From assembly GCA_947626845.1 (NCBI GenBank), contig CANQTW010000001.1, positions 62,001 to 126,000 on the forward strand: DNA of 64,000 nucleotides, given 5' to 3'. The notes beneath the pieces are model-generated. The model was not told the DNA's origin. It searched no databases and saw only the letters and a list, made by a program, of their open reading frames with translations. The position numbers and the translations under genes are program-made. Origin of the DNA: an uncultured Oscillospiraceae bacterium (GTDB lineage: Bacteria; Bacillota; Clostridia; Oscillospirales; Oscillospiraceae). Positions 1 through 7,725 of this stretch are shown here, one piece after another (within the stretch, counting starts at the first letter, position 1; every line of letters starts with the position of its first letter).

Positions 1-927
1 CCCCTGGCCCTGGTCATGCGGGGCGGGGCGCGGTTTACGGGACGGGGGCGGCTGATGGAGCGGCCCCAGGAGCCCTATTTCAACCTGTTTCGGGAGAAGG
101 GCGTCCACTTTGAGCGCGCCGGTCGGGCGCTGACCGTCATGGGGACGCTTCGCCCCGGCGTGTACGCCCTCCCCGGCGACGTGTCCAGCCAGTTCGTCAC
201 GGGCCTTCTCTACGCCCTGCCCCTGCTGTCGGGAGATTCCCGCATCGCCGTCACCTCCCCCTTAGAGAGTCGGGAGTATGTGACCATGACCGTGGATGTG
301 CTGAAGCAATACGGCATCGCCGTTGAAAATCGGGATTTCCGCGACTTTTTTACACCGGGGAACCAGAAATACGCCCCCTGCGCCTACACCGTGGAGGCCG
401 ACTGGTCCCAGGCGGGCTTCTGGTACGCCGCCCGCTTCGCCGGCGCGGCTGTCGCCCTCTCCGGCCTGGACGAAGCCTCCCCCCAGGGGGATAAGATCGT
501 GGCGGCGCTTTCGGACCGTCTGCGGGGCCGGGGAGATGTGGACATCGACCTGTCCCAAATTCCCGACCTTCTGCCCCCGCTGGCGGTGATGGCGGCCCTT
601 CGGGACGGGGAAAAGACCGTCTTTTCCCACGCCGCTCGTCTGCGCATGAAGGAATCGGACCGCATCGCCTCTACCGCCGCCATGCTTCGGGCCTTTGGGG
701 TCCAGTGCGCGGAGGGGCCGGAGAGCCTTACCGTCACCGGACGGGAGACCTTTTCCGGCTGTACCGTGGACGGGGCCAACGACCACCGCGTCGTCATGGC
801 CGCCGCCATCCTGGCCACACGGGCCGATGGGCCCGTCATTATCTCAGGGGCCGAGGCCGTGAACAAATCCTACCCCACCTTTTTTGAGGAATACAAGAGA
901 CTTGGAGGGATCGCCGATGTCCTCTGA
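1..927 (+). CDS. aroA: 3-phosphoshikimate 1-carboxyvinyltransferase (EPSP synthase), 5' end missing
   Basis: Joins phosphoenolpyruvate to shikimate-3-phosphate to give EPSP, the sixth step of the shikimate pathway, in the cytoplasm. The frame is open from base 1, so the gene starts before the window; about 308 of the usual 420-430 residues are visible. Family landmarks are present: LPGDVSSQF for substrate binding, the RMKESDR segment with its conserved Lys-Glu-Ser-Asp-Arg, DGANDHRVVMA, and a KSYPTFFEEY tail. The TGA stop overlaps the start of aroC by 11 nt, with the aroC ribosome site inside aroA, which indicates translational coupling. The identification is firm; only the N-terminal half cannot be judged. 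Confidence 0.95.
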   Translation, partial: PLALVMRGGARFTGRGRLMERPQEPYFNLFREKGVHFERAGRALTVMGTLRPGVYALPGDVSSQFVTGLLYALPLLSGDSRIAVTSPLESREYVTMTVDVLKQYGIAVENRDFRDFFTPGNQKYAPCAYTVEADWSQAGFWYAARFAGAAVALSGLDEASPQGDKIVAALSDRLRGRGDVDIDLSQIPDLLPPLAVMAALRDGEKTVFSHAARLRMKESDRIASTAAMLRAFGVQCAEGPESLTVTGRETFSGCTVDGANDHRVVMAAAILATRADGPVIISGAEAVNKSYPTFFEEYKRLGGIADVL

Positions 928-2011
928 ATTTGGAAAAATCCTGAAAATGCAGGTCTTCGGCCAGTCCCACGGCAGGGCCATCGGCGTGGTGCTGGACGGC
1001 CTGCCCGCCGGCTTCAAAATCGACGAGGAGGCCCTTTACGCCTTCCTGTCCCGCCGCAAGCCGGGGACCTCCCGCCTCTCCACCCAGCGGCAGGAGGCGG
1101 ACAAACCGGTCTTTCTCTCCGGTTTGGTAGACGGCGTCACCGCCGGTTCGCCCCTGTGCGCCGTCATTGAGAACACCGACACCCGCTCCGGCGACTACGC
1201 CGCGCTCACCGATCTGCCCCGCCCCTCCCACGCGGACCTCACCGCCCGTATACGGTACGGCGAGGCGGTGGATATGCGCGGCTCCGGACATTTTTCGGGC
1301 CGGCTCACAGCGCCCCTGTGCGTCGCCGGAGGCATCGCCAAACAGCTCCTGGCCCAAAAGGGCATCTACGTGGGTGCCCACCTTCTCAGCATCGAAAACG
1401 AATCCGACGAGGCTTTTCCGCTCCACCCGACCCCGGAGCTTTTCGCGGAGATTGCCGCAAAACCCATACCCGTTATCTCCGATGACGCCGGCGCGCGGAT
1501 GGCGGAGGCCGTGGAGCGGGCGCGGACGGAGGCGGACAGCGTGGGCGGCGTCATCGAGTGCGCCGCCGTGGGCCTGCCCGCGGGCCTGGGCTCCCCTATG
1601 TTCGACGGCATGGAGAACCGTCTGGCCGCCGCCCTCTTCGGGGTGCCGGCGGTGAAGGGCGTGGAGTTCGGCGCGGGCTTTGCCGCCGCCGGGATGCGCG
1701 GGAGCGCCCACAACGACCCGTATATCGTGGAAAACGGGGTCGTCAGGACCTCGAAAAACGACGCCGGAGGCATCCTCGGCGGCATCACCACCGGTATGCC
1801 GGTCATCGTGAAATGCGCCATGAAGCCCACCCCGTCCATCGGGAAAACACAGCGGACCGTCAGCCTCTCCCGGATGGAGCCGGCGGAGCTGGCGATCAAG
1901 GGCCGCCACGACCCGTGCGTGGCCATACGGGCCGTACCCGTCATCGAGGCCGTCACCGCCTTTACAGTATTAGACATTCTAATGGAGGGGAAAACTTATG
2001 GAAATGACTGA
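917..2011 (+). CDS. aroC: Chorismate synthase
   Basis: Converts EPSP to chorismate with reduced FMN as cofactor. The 364-residue length is normal. Start chosen at ATG 917 because MSSEFGKILKMQVFGQSHG matches the family N-terminus and GGAGG lies at 904-908; longer in-frame starts at 884 would add residues not seen in the family. Visible motifs are GQSHGRAIG near the start, PSHADLTARIRYG (FMN/EPSP site), GSGHFSGRLTAP and a C-terminal RHDPCVAIRAVPV segment, which are chorismate synthase signatures. It overlaps aroA by 11 nt and pheA by 14 nt, so the three are one translationally coupled unit. Confidence 0.97.
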   Translation: MSSEFGKILKMQVFGQSHGRAIGVVLDGLPAGFKIDEEALYAFLSRRKPGTSRLSTQRQEADKPVFLSGLVDGVTAGSPLCAVIENTDTRSGDYAALTDLPRPSHADLTARIRYGEAVDMRGSGHFSGRLTAPLCVAGGIAKQLLAQKGIYVGAHLLSIENESDEAFPLHPTPELFAEIAAKPIPVISDDAGARMAEAVERARTEADSVGGVIECAAVGLPAGLGSPMFDGMENRLAAALFGVPAVKGVEFGAGFAAAGMRGSAHNDPYIVENGVVRTSKNDAGGILGGITTGMPVIVKCAMKPTPSIGKTQRTVSLSRMEPAELAIKGRHDPCVAIRAVPVIEAVTAFTVLDILMEGKTYGND

Positions 2012-3140
2012 GATACGCCAGCGCATAGACAAAATCGACGATGAGTTCCTGCGGCTCTTTTTGGCGCGCATGGAGCTTTCCAAGTGCATCGCCGAGATCA
2101 AACGGCGGGACGGCCTGCCCGTCCTCAACAAGGAGCGGGAGCGGGAGATTCTCAGGGATGTCTCAGAAAAGTCCGGGGACTTCGATCTCTATTCCCACCG
2201 GCTCTTTTCCACGGTGCTGGAGCTGAGCCGCACCTACCAGCGGGGCATTTTAAAGACCGGCTCCGCGGTGCGGGAGTACATCGCCAGGTCCCTTACGGAC
2301 GTGCCTGAGCTTTTCCCGGAGAACGGCCTCATCGCCTGCCAGGGCGTGGAGGGGGCCTACTCCCAGATGGCCGCGGACCGGATGTTCCCCCGCGGCAACA
2401 TCCTCTACGTCAAGACCTTTGAGGCGGTGTTCGACGCGGTGCAGAGCGGCCTGTGCCAGTTCGGCATCGTCCCCATCGAGAACAGCTCCAACGGCTCCGT
2501 TCGGGCGGTCTACGACCTTTTGCAGACAAAGGAGCTGACCATCGTCCGCTCCGAGCGGCTGTGCATCGCCCATGAGCTGCTGGTCAAGCCGGGGGTGAAG
2601 CTCTCGGAGGTGAGGAAGATCGTCTCCCATGAGCAGGCCCTGGGCCAATGCAGCGTCTTTTTGAAGTCCCTGGGCGACAAGGTGGAGATCGAGAAGATGG
2701 ACAACACCGCCGTGGCCGCCAAATACGTGGCGGAGTGCCCGGACAGGTCCGTGGCGGCCCTGTCCAGCTCCAACTGCGCCGAGCTCTACGGCCTGGAGGC
2801 CCTGAGCTGCGGGCGCATCCAAAATTCCGACAACAACTACACCCGCTTTATCTGCCTGGCCCGCAAGCCGGTGGTCTACCCCGGTGCCAACCGCATCACC
2901 CTGGTGCTCTCCTGCGAGCACCGCCCCGGCGCCCTCTACGACGTGCTGAGCCATATCTCCGCCCTGGAGCTGAACCTCATTAAGCTGGAATCCTGCCCCA
3001 TGGTGGGCCACGACTTTGAGTTCCTGTTCTTCCTGGACATCGAGGCCAGCGTCCGTGACCCCAGGGTGGTGGACATGCTGGAGAGTCTGGAGCACTCGTG
3101 CAGGTCGTTGAGATACCTGGGGAATTACCAGGAGATATGA
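1998..3140 (+). CDS. pheA: Bifunctional chorismate mutase / prephenate dehydratase (P-protein)
   Basis: Takes chorismate through prephenate to phenylpyruvate for phenylalanine synthesis. Of 380 residues, about 1-85 form an AroQ-type chorismate mutase (RQRIDKIDDEFLRLFLARM with the usual basic residues), about 105-285 the prephenate dehydratase domain (QGVEGAYSQMAA; NYTRF with the catalytic Thr-Arg-Phe), and about 295-370 an ACT domain for feedback by phenylalanine. The ACT motif that is normally ESRP reads ESCP here (KLESCPMVG), so allosteric behaviour may differ; that is an inference. Start ATG 1998 has GGAGGGG at about 1984 and overlaps the aroC end. Confidence 0.95.
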   Translation: MEMTEIRQRIDKIDDEFLRLFLARMELSKCIAEIKRRDGLPVLNKEREREILRDVSEKSGDFDLYSHRLFSTVLELSRTYQRGILKTGSAVREYIARSLTDVPELFPENGLIACQGVEGAYSQMAADRMFPRGNILYVKTFEAVFDAVQSGLCQFGIVPIENSSNGSVRAVYDLLQTKELTIVRSERLCIAHELLVKPGVKLSEVRKIVSHEQALGQCSVFLKSLGDKVEIEKMDNTAVAAKYVAECPDRSVAALSSSNCAELYGLEALSCGRIQNSDNNYTRFICLARKPVVYPGANRITLVLSCEHRPGALYDVLSHISALELNLIKLESCPMVGHDFEFLFFLDIEASVRDPRVVDMLESLEHSCRSLRYLGNYQEI

Positions 3141-3190
3141 TTTCAAAAACAGTCCGTTCGCTTTGAAAAAAACACTGAGGGGGGAGCGTC

Positions 3191-4435
3191 ATGCGCAGGG
3201 TTTTCGGCCTTGTGGGCCGCAAGCTGGGCCACAGCCACTCGCCCGCCATCCACGCCATGCTGGGGTGCCGGGGATATAAGCTCTACGAGCTGGAGCCGGA
3301 GGAGCTGGGGGCCTTTCTGCGCCGTCCGGACCTGGGGGCGGTGAACGTGACCATCCCCTACAAGCGGGACGTGTTCGCCTTTCTCGATGTGATCGACCCC
3401 GCCGCCGCCCAGATCGGCGCGGTGAACACCGTGGTCAACCGAGGCGGGAAGCTCTACGGCTACAATACCGACAAGTACGGCCTGGAGTACGCCCTCAAGC
3501 GGGCGGGGCTGGAGCCGGCGGGAAAAAAGGTCGTTATTCTGGGCTCCGGCGGCACCTCCCACACCGCCGCCGCGGCGGCAAAGGCCCTGGGGGCCGGGGA
3601 GATCGTCATCATCTCCCGCTCCGGAGAAAATAACTACGGAAACCTGGAAAAAAACGCGGACGCGGAACTCCTCATCAACACCACGCCCGTGGGGATGAGC
3701 CCCAACTGCCCCGCCAAGCCCCTGGAGCTGACGGCCTTTCCCCGTCTTTCCGGGGTGATGGACGTGGTGTTCAACCCCCTGCGCACAGGGCTTCTCCAGG
3801 AGGCGGAGGAGCGGGGCATCCCCCACGCCGGCGGCCTGCCCATGCTGGTGGCCCAGGCCAAGCTGGCCGAGGAGCACTTCTTCGGCAAAAGGATCGACGA
3901 TAAGCGGATGGAGGACGTGGTCAACAGGCTCTGTCAGGACGTGACCAACATCGTCCTCATCGGTATGCCCGGCTGCGGCAAGACCACCGTCGGCAAATAT
4001 CTGGCCCGCCGCACGGGCCGTCCGCTGATAGACGTGGACAAGGAGATCACCGCCCGCACCGGCTCCCGCCCCGGCGACATCATCACCGGACAGGGAGAGG
4101 CGGCGTTCCGGAAGATCGAAACGGAGCTTCTGCGGGAGCTGTGCGCCGGAACGGGGCGGATCATCACCACCGGCGGCGGCTGTGTCACCGTCCCGGAGAA
4201 CTACCCCATCCTCCATGAGTCAGGCCGTATTTACCGGATCGACAGGGCCCTGGAGGCGCTCTCCACCCGTGGCCGGCCCCTCTCCGCCGGCGGCATTGAG
4301 GGGCTTCGGGCGCTCTTTGAAAAGCGGGACCCCCTGTACGCCCGCTTTGCCGACGCGACCATCACCAACGACGGCACTCTGGACGAGGCCGCCAGGAAGA
4401 TTTGGAGTGATTTTTGTGAAAATACTCGTGCTTAA
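3191..4435 (+). CDS. aroE-aroK: Fused shikimate dehydrogenase and shikimate kinase
   Basis: One 414-residue protein carries two consecutive pathway activities: reduction of 3-dehydroshikimate with NADPH (about residues 1-250) and ATP phosphorylation of shikimate (about 254-410). AroE marks: GHSHSPAIHAM, the TIPYK lysine, NTDKYGLEYAL, the GSGGTSHTA nucleotide loop, INTTPVGM and GLPMLVAQA. AroK marks: P-loop GMPGCGKTTVGKYLA, the DVD metal site, FRKIE, TTGGG and RGRPLS lid. No stop or frameshift separates the halves. Start ATG 3191 follows GGGGGAGCG at about 3180. The spacer after pheA is 50 nt; the aroQ start lies inside its 3' end. Both activities look intact. Confidence 0.95.
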   Translation: MRRVFGLVGRKLGHSHSPAIHAMLGCRGYKLYELEPEELGAFLRRPDLGAVNVTIPYKRDVFAFLDVIDPAAAQIGAVNTVVNRGGKLYGYNTDKYGLEYALKRAGLEPAGKKVVILGSGGTSHTAAAAAKALGAGEIVIISRSGENNYGNLEKNADAELLINTTPVGMSPNCPAKPLELTAFPRLSGVMDVVFNPLRTGLLQEAEERGIPHAGGLPMLVAQAKLAEEHFFGKRIDDKRMEDVVNRLCQDVTNIVLIGMPGCGKTTVGKYLARRTGRPLIDVDKEITARTGSRPGDIITGQGEAAFRKIETELLRELCAGTGRIITTGGGCVTVPENYPILHESGRIYRIDRALEALSTRGRPLSAGGIEGLRALFEKRDPLYARFADATITNDGTLDEAARKIWSDFCENTRA

Positions 4436-4847
4436 CGGCCCCAACCTGAATATGCTGGGTCTTCGGGAACCGGACATCTACGGGAAAAACACCTACGCGG
4501 ACCTGCTCTCTCTCATTTCGTCCGAAGCGGACAAGCTTGGGGTGGAGGTGGAATTTACCCAGTCCAATCACGAGGGCGCCCTTGTGGACGCCATTCAGGG
4601 GGCCTATGGGCGGGTGGACGGCATCATCATCAACCCCGGCGCCTATACCCACACCAGCGTGGCGCTTCTGGACGCGGTGAAGGCCGTGTCCATCCCCACC
4701 GTGGAGGTGCATATCTCCGACCCGGACACACGGGACGAATTTCGGAGGATAAGCTACATCCGGCAGGCCTGCGTCAAGACCGTCAAGGGCCTGGGCTTTG
4801 AGGGGTATTTAGTGGCGCTGCGGTATCTGGCGGAGAGCCTGAAATAA
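4416..4847 (+). CDS. aroQ: 3-dehydroquinate dehydratase, type II
   Basis: Dehydrates 3-dehydroquinate to 3-dehydroshikimate by the type II enolate route. The start is GTG 4416, chosen because VKILVLNGPNLNMLGLREP is the canonical N-terminus and GGAG at 4404-4407 sits eight bases before it; a longer frame upstream is only an overlap of the aroE-aroK end. The 143-residue length is typical. Motifs: LNGPNLN with the catalytic Tyr in the following loop, ESNHEG-type segment (QSNHEGALVD), NPGAYTHTS, and VEVHISDPDTRDEFR. It overlaps aroE-aroK by 20 nt and is the last gene of the operon. Confidence 0.96.
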   Translation: MKILVLNGPNLNMLGLREPDIYGKNTYADLLSLISSEADKLGVEVEFTQSNHEGALVDAIQGAYGRVDGIIINPGAYTHTSVALLDAVKAVSIPTVEVHISDPDTRDEFRRISYIRQACVKTVKGLGFEGYLVALRYLAESLK

Positions 4848-4870
4848 AGCTTTCCGTCCTGACATTGCGC

Positions 4871-4899
4871 ATTATAGCATTAATAATAAGCTTTGTCAA
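4871..4899 (-). promoter_or_regulatory. Perfect sigma-A promoter pointing back into aroQ
   Basis: On the minus strand TTGACA (4899-4894) and TATAAT (4876-4871) are separated by exactly 17 nt, with a very A/T-rich block upstream resembling an UP element. Transcription would start near 4864 and run antisense into aroQ. No gene on this strand fits it. Confidence 0.6.
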
Positions 4900-4959
4900 G
4901 TAATATTTTTAATTAATTTAAACTTTGCATTAATAATGATTGCTTTAGGCGCAAAGCAG

Positions 4960-4987
4960 GGGGCGGCAGGCCATAACCTGCCGCCCC
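4960..4987 (+). terminator. Hairpin after the aro operon
   Basis: Eleven-base-pair stem GGGGCGGCAGG / CCTGCCGCCCC with a 6-nt loop, 113 nt after the aroQ stop. The T-tract after it is poor (TTAGACTG), so termination may be completed at the second hairpin at 5032-5056. Confidence 0.55.
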
Positions 4988-4989
4988 TT

Positions 4990-5031
4990 AGACTGTCGGA
5001 AAAATATTGGATTTGAGTTTTTTGAAAAACC
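4990..5031 (+). repeat. Pre-terminator module, copy A
   Basis: Forty-two nt beginning AGACTGTCGGAAAAAT and ending TTTTTTGAAAAACC, directly before the hairpin at 5032. It matches the modules at 16672, 31831, 36398 and 54923 when each is read in the sense of its upstream gene. Most divergent of the good copies. Confidence 0.5.
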
Positions 5032-5056
5032 AAGGGGAACCGTCATGGTTCCCCTT
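5032..5056 (-). terminator. Terminator of the DUF4349 lipoprotein gene, probably bidirectional
   Basis: Ten-base-pair stem AAGGGGAACC / GGTTCCCCTT with a 5-nt loop. On the minus strand it follows the 5104 stop and is followed by GGTTTTTC. Confidence 0.65.
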
Positions 5057-5103
5057 CTGATTTGATGAGTGCGGCGGGGTCCGGCGGGCTCCGTCCCGTC
5101 AGG

Positions 5104-6084
5104 TCATTCGTCGTGCGGGGGGTCGTCATCGCGGGGGGCGGCGGGGGATTTTCCGGCGCGGGAGCGGCGGCGGATCAGGGCGGCAACGACAGCGGCAAGG
5201 ACGCCCAGGAACACCGCCAGCAGCAGAAGGGTGGGCAGATTCACCACCAGCCATTTGAACAGCGCCTTGAAGAAGTCCCCAATGTTCTCAAGGGTATCGC
5301 GGAGGCCGTCGCCGATCTGCTGCCAGTAGGTGCGCCGGGCCTCCACCACCTTTGTGTACTCCCGCACCTCGCTGACGGTCACGTTGACGGTGCTGTAATC
5401 CACCTGGTTCTGCCAGTTGCGCAGGGTGGATTCCAGGGCCTCCAACTGGTAACGCACCTCGGAGAGGCGGGACTCGATCTCGATCATCTCGGCGACGGTG
5501 GAGCATTTTTCCAGCATGGCCATCAGCCGCTCCTGCTCCACCCGGTAGGAATCCAGCCGAGACTGGGTGTCGTAATAGCGCTCGGTGATGTTTTCGGTGT
5601 AAGTATGGCGGTTTGTGACGTTGCCCACACTCTCCACGGCGGCGGTCATGTCGTTAAAGGCGCCCACGGGCACGCGGATGACAAACTTGGCGCTGCGGTA
5701 GACGGCCCGCTCATAGTAGGTATCCGACAAGCTCCTGCCGGAGACGCTGGAGGACTCCAGGAACGCGCCGTATTTGGTGAGCAAAGCCTCCACGCTGTCC
5801 ACGGCGGCGTCGAAGTCCACCGTCTCCACGGATATGTCGGCGGAGTAGATGATCTTCTCGGAAAGGCTGGTCTGGGGCCTGACGGCATCCTCCACCACGC
5901 CGTCCCAGCTCCCCTGATCCCAGCCGCCCGCGCCGCCGGGGGCCTCCGACATGTCCCCCGACACGCCGCCGGAGAAGGCGTCATTGTTCTCCGACATACC
6001 GCTGTCCTTCAACCCTCCGCAGGAGACCAGCAGCAGGGCCAGGGCCAGGAGCAGGGAACACAGGCATACGGTTTTCTTTTTCAT
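5104..6084 (-). CDS. DUF4349-family lipoprotein
   Basis: Predicted lipoprotein of 326 residues with unknown function. The signal peptide is MKKKTVCLCSLLLALALLLVSC, with a lipobox LVSC and Cys22 as the lipid site. A Ser/Gly/Asp-rich linker follows, then the DUF4349 body (SEKIIYSADISVETVDFDAAV and a VRVPVGAF-like strand), a long coiled coil (about residues 185-260, EQERLMAMLEKCSTVAEMIEIE), and a C-terminal membrane helix near 290-312 followed by RRRSR. It is therefore anchored at both ends. Start ATG 6084 has GGAGGG six bases upstream; an open frame continues upstream only because a GAAANA repeat there has no stops. Confidence 0.85.
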   Translation of the reverse strand: MKKKTVCLCSLLLALALLLVSCGGLKDSGMSENNDAFSGGVSGDMSEAPGGAGGWDQGSWDGVVEDAVRPQTSLSEKIIYSADISVETVDFDAAVDSVEALLTKYGAFLESSSVSGRSLSDTYYERAVYRSAKFVIRVPVGAFNDMTAAVESVGNVTNRHTYTENITERYYDTQSRLDSYRVEQERLMAMLEKCSTVAEMIEIESRLSEVRYQLEALESTLRNWQNQVDYSTVNVTVSEVREYTKVVEARRTYWQQIGDGLRDTLENIGDFFKALFKWLVVNLPTLLLLAVFLGVLAAVVAALIRRRSRAGKSPAAPRDDDPPHDE

Positions 6085-6160
6085 AACGATCCCTCCGTTT
6101 TTGTGTCTTACACCAAAGAGGACGACAAAAAGACGGGGATATGACGGCATATGCCCGCAA

Positions 6161-6228
6161 ACCCTTTTTTCGTTTCTATTTCTTTTTCTATTTCTTTTTC
6201 TATTCCTGTTTCTATTTCTGTTTCTATA
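6161..6228. repeat. Hexanucleotide tandem repeat
   Basis: About eleven imperfect copies of TTTCTN (GAAANA on the other strand) form a pure pyrimidine tract on the plus strand between eno and the DUF4349 gene. Such tracts can vary in length by slippage; here it lies about 77-144 nt upstream of the lipoprotein start. Confidence 0.8.
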
Positions 6229-6269
6229 GGCAATGCCACGGGTTATGCCACGGCATTGCCGTGGCATAA
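6229..6269 (-). terminator. Alternative hairpins after eno
   Basis: A perfect 12-bp stem TTATGCCACGGC / GCCGTGGCATAA (6243-6254 with 6258-6269, loop ATT) lies 18 nt after the eno stop. Its left part can instead pair GGCAATGCC (6229-6237) with GGCATTGCC (6252-6260), so two folds exclude each other. There is no T-tract, so a terminator role is only probable. Confidence 0.45.
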
Positions 6270-6287
6270 TCAATCGGTATTTTCAGC

Positions 6288-7541
6288 TTACAGTCCGTAC
6301 AGCGCGGCGGGGCCAAGGGCGGATTCGATCTTCATGAGGCGGTTATATTTGGCCGTCCGGTCCGTGCGGCTGGGGGCGCCGGTCTTGACCAGGGGCGCGT
6401 TGACGGCCACGGACAGGTCCGCCAGGGTGGTGTCCTCCGTCTCGCCGGAGCGGTGGGAGATCACCGGCGTCAGGCCGGCGTTTCTGGCGGTTTCGATGGC
6501 GAAGAGAGTGTCCGTCAGGGTGCCGATCTGGTTCATCTTGATCAGCACCGCGTTTCCCGCCTGGCGCTCCACGCCCTTTTTGATCCTGTCCGCGTTGGTG
6601 ACAAAGAGGTCGTCGCCCACAAGCCTGATCTGGCCGCCCAGCTCCTCCGTCATAGTGCGCCAGCCCTCCCAGTCCTCCTCCCCAAGGCCGTCCTCGATGG
6701 AGAAGATAGGGTATTTGTCGCAGAAGCCGTGCCAGCGGTCAATGAGCTGGCGGGCGGTGAGCTTTTCCTTTCGTTTGGGCAGGAAGTAGCCCTCTCCCGT
6801 CTGCCACTCGGAGGCGGCGGCGTCCAGGGCGAACAGGAAATCCCGCCCCGGCTCGAAGCCGGCGGCCTGAACGCCCTCGGTGAGTACCCGCAGGGCCGCC
6901 TCGTCGGATTCCAGCTCCGGCGCGTAGCCGCCCTCGTCCCCCACGCCGGAGGAGCGGATCACCTTTCTGAGGGTGTGGAACACCTGGGCGCACCAGCGCA
7001 CCGCCTCATGGAAGCTTTCCGCTCCCACGGGGACCAGCATGAATTCCTGGATGTCCACGTCGTTGCCGGCGTGGGCGCCGCCGTTCAAAACGTTCATCAT
7101 GGGCACCGGCAGCCGCCGGGCTCCCGCGCCGCCCAGATAGGCCCACAGGGGCAGGCCGCGGCTTTTGGCGGCGGCCCGCGCCACGGCCAGGGAGGCCGCC
7201 AGCACCCCGTTGGCCCCCAGGCGGGAGAGGTTGTCCGTCCCGTCCAGGGCTCTTAGCGTTATGTCAACCTGCGCCTGCTCCAGGGCGTTTTTTCCCCGTA
7301 GGGCGTCGGCGATCTCCCCGGAGACGCTCTCCGCGGCGCCCAGGACGCCCTTGCCCCCGTAGCGCTCCCCGCCGTCCCGACGCTCACAGGCCTCGAAGGT
7401 CCCCGTGGACGCCCCGGACGGCACGGCGGCCACGGCGCGGCTGCCGTCCTCCAGAACACATTCCGCCTCCACCGTGGGGTTGCCGCGGGAGTCCAAAATC
7501 TCCCGGCCTTTCAGAGAAACGATCCCAACAAATTCGTCCAT
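6288..7541 (-). CDS. eno: Enolase
   Basis: Interconverts 2-phosphoglycerate and phosphoenolpyruvate with magnesium in glycolysis. The protein has 417 residues, slightly shorter than the usual 425-435. Conserved sites are all present: SGASTG near the N-terminus, NVLNGGAHAGNDVDIQEFM, GDEGGYAP, SIEDGLGEEDWEGW and DDLFVTN metal ligands, the catalytic lysine in IKMNQIGTLT, and SHRSGETEDTT. Start ATG 7541 with AGGAGG six bases upstream; the open frame continues to 7664 but the extra residues are not enolase-like. It is separated from the pgk-tpiA-gpmI run by about 4 kb and stands as its own unit. Confidence 0.95.
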   Translation of the reverse strand: MDEFVGIVSLKGREILDSRGNPTVEAECVLEDGSRAVAAVPSGASTGTFEACERRDGGERYGGKGVLGAAESVSGEIADALRGKNALEQAQVDITLRALDGTDNLSRLGANGVLAASLAVARAAAKSRGLPLWAYLGGAGARRLPVPMMNVLNGGAHAGNDVDIQEFMLVPVGAESFHEAVRWCAQVFHTLRKVIRSSGVGDEGGYAPELESDEAALRVLTEGVQAAGFEPGRDFLFALDAAASEWQTGEGYFLPKRKEKLTARQLIDRWHGFCDKYPIFSIEDGLGEEDWEGWRTMTEELGGQIRLVGDDLFVTNADRIKKGVERQAGNAVLIKMNQIGTLTDTLFAIETARNAGLTPVISHRSGETEDTTLADLSVAVNAPLVKTGAPSRTDRTAKYNRLMKIESALGPAALYGL

Positions 7542-7667
7542 AGCGCGCCTCCTGACAGTTGATGGGATCAGTATTCCACCGGAACAGCGCGGTATACGGG
7601 AAAAGGGAAAGGGCGGTGAAAAAAGTGCGGCGGAAGCCGTAAAATTGATAAAATAGCGAACCATCCG

Positions 7668-7691
7668 CGGGCGGGTTTTTGAACCCGCCCG
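7668..7691 (-). terminator. GC hairpin between helical-repeat lipoprotein and eno
   Basis: Perfect stem CGGGCGGGTT / AACCCGCCCG with loop TTTG, 35 nt past the lipoprotein stop. It lacks a U-tract on the minus strand, so it could be a weak terminator or an mRNA-stabilising hairpin. Confidence 0.45.
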
Positions 7692-7725
7692 TACGGTGTA
7701 TAGCCTTTTTCCCCGCCCTATGGCT

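Noticed and set aside
6085-6273. N-terminal extension of the DUF4349 protein with Arg/Asn repeats
   Set aside because: The extension is only the stop-free GAAANA tract; the true start at 6084 has a ribosome site and begins a perfect lipoprotein signal peptide.
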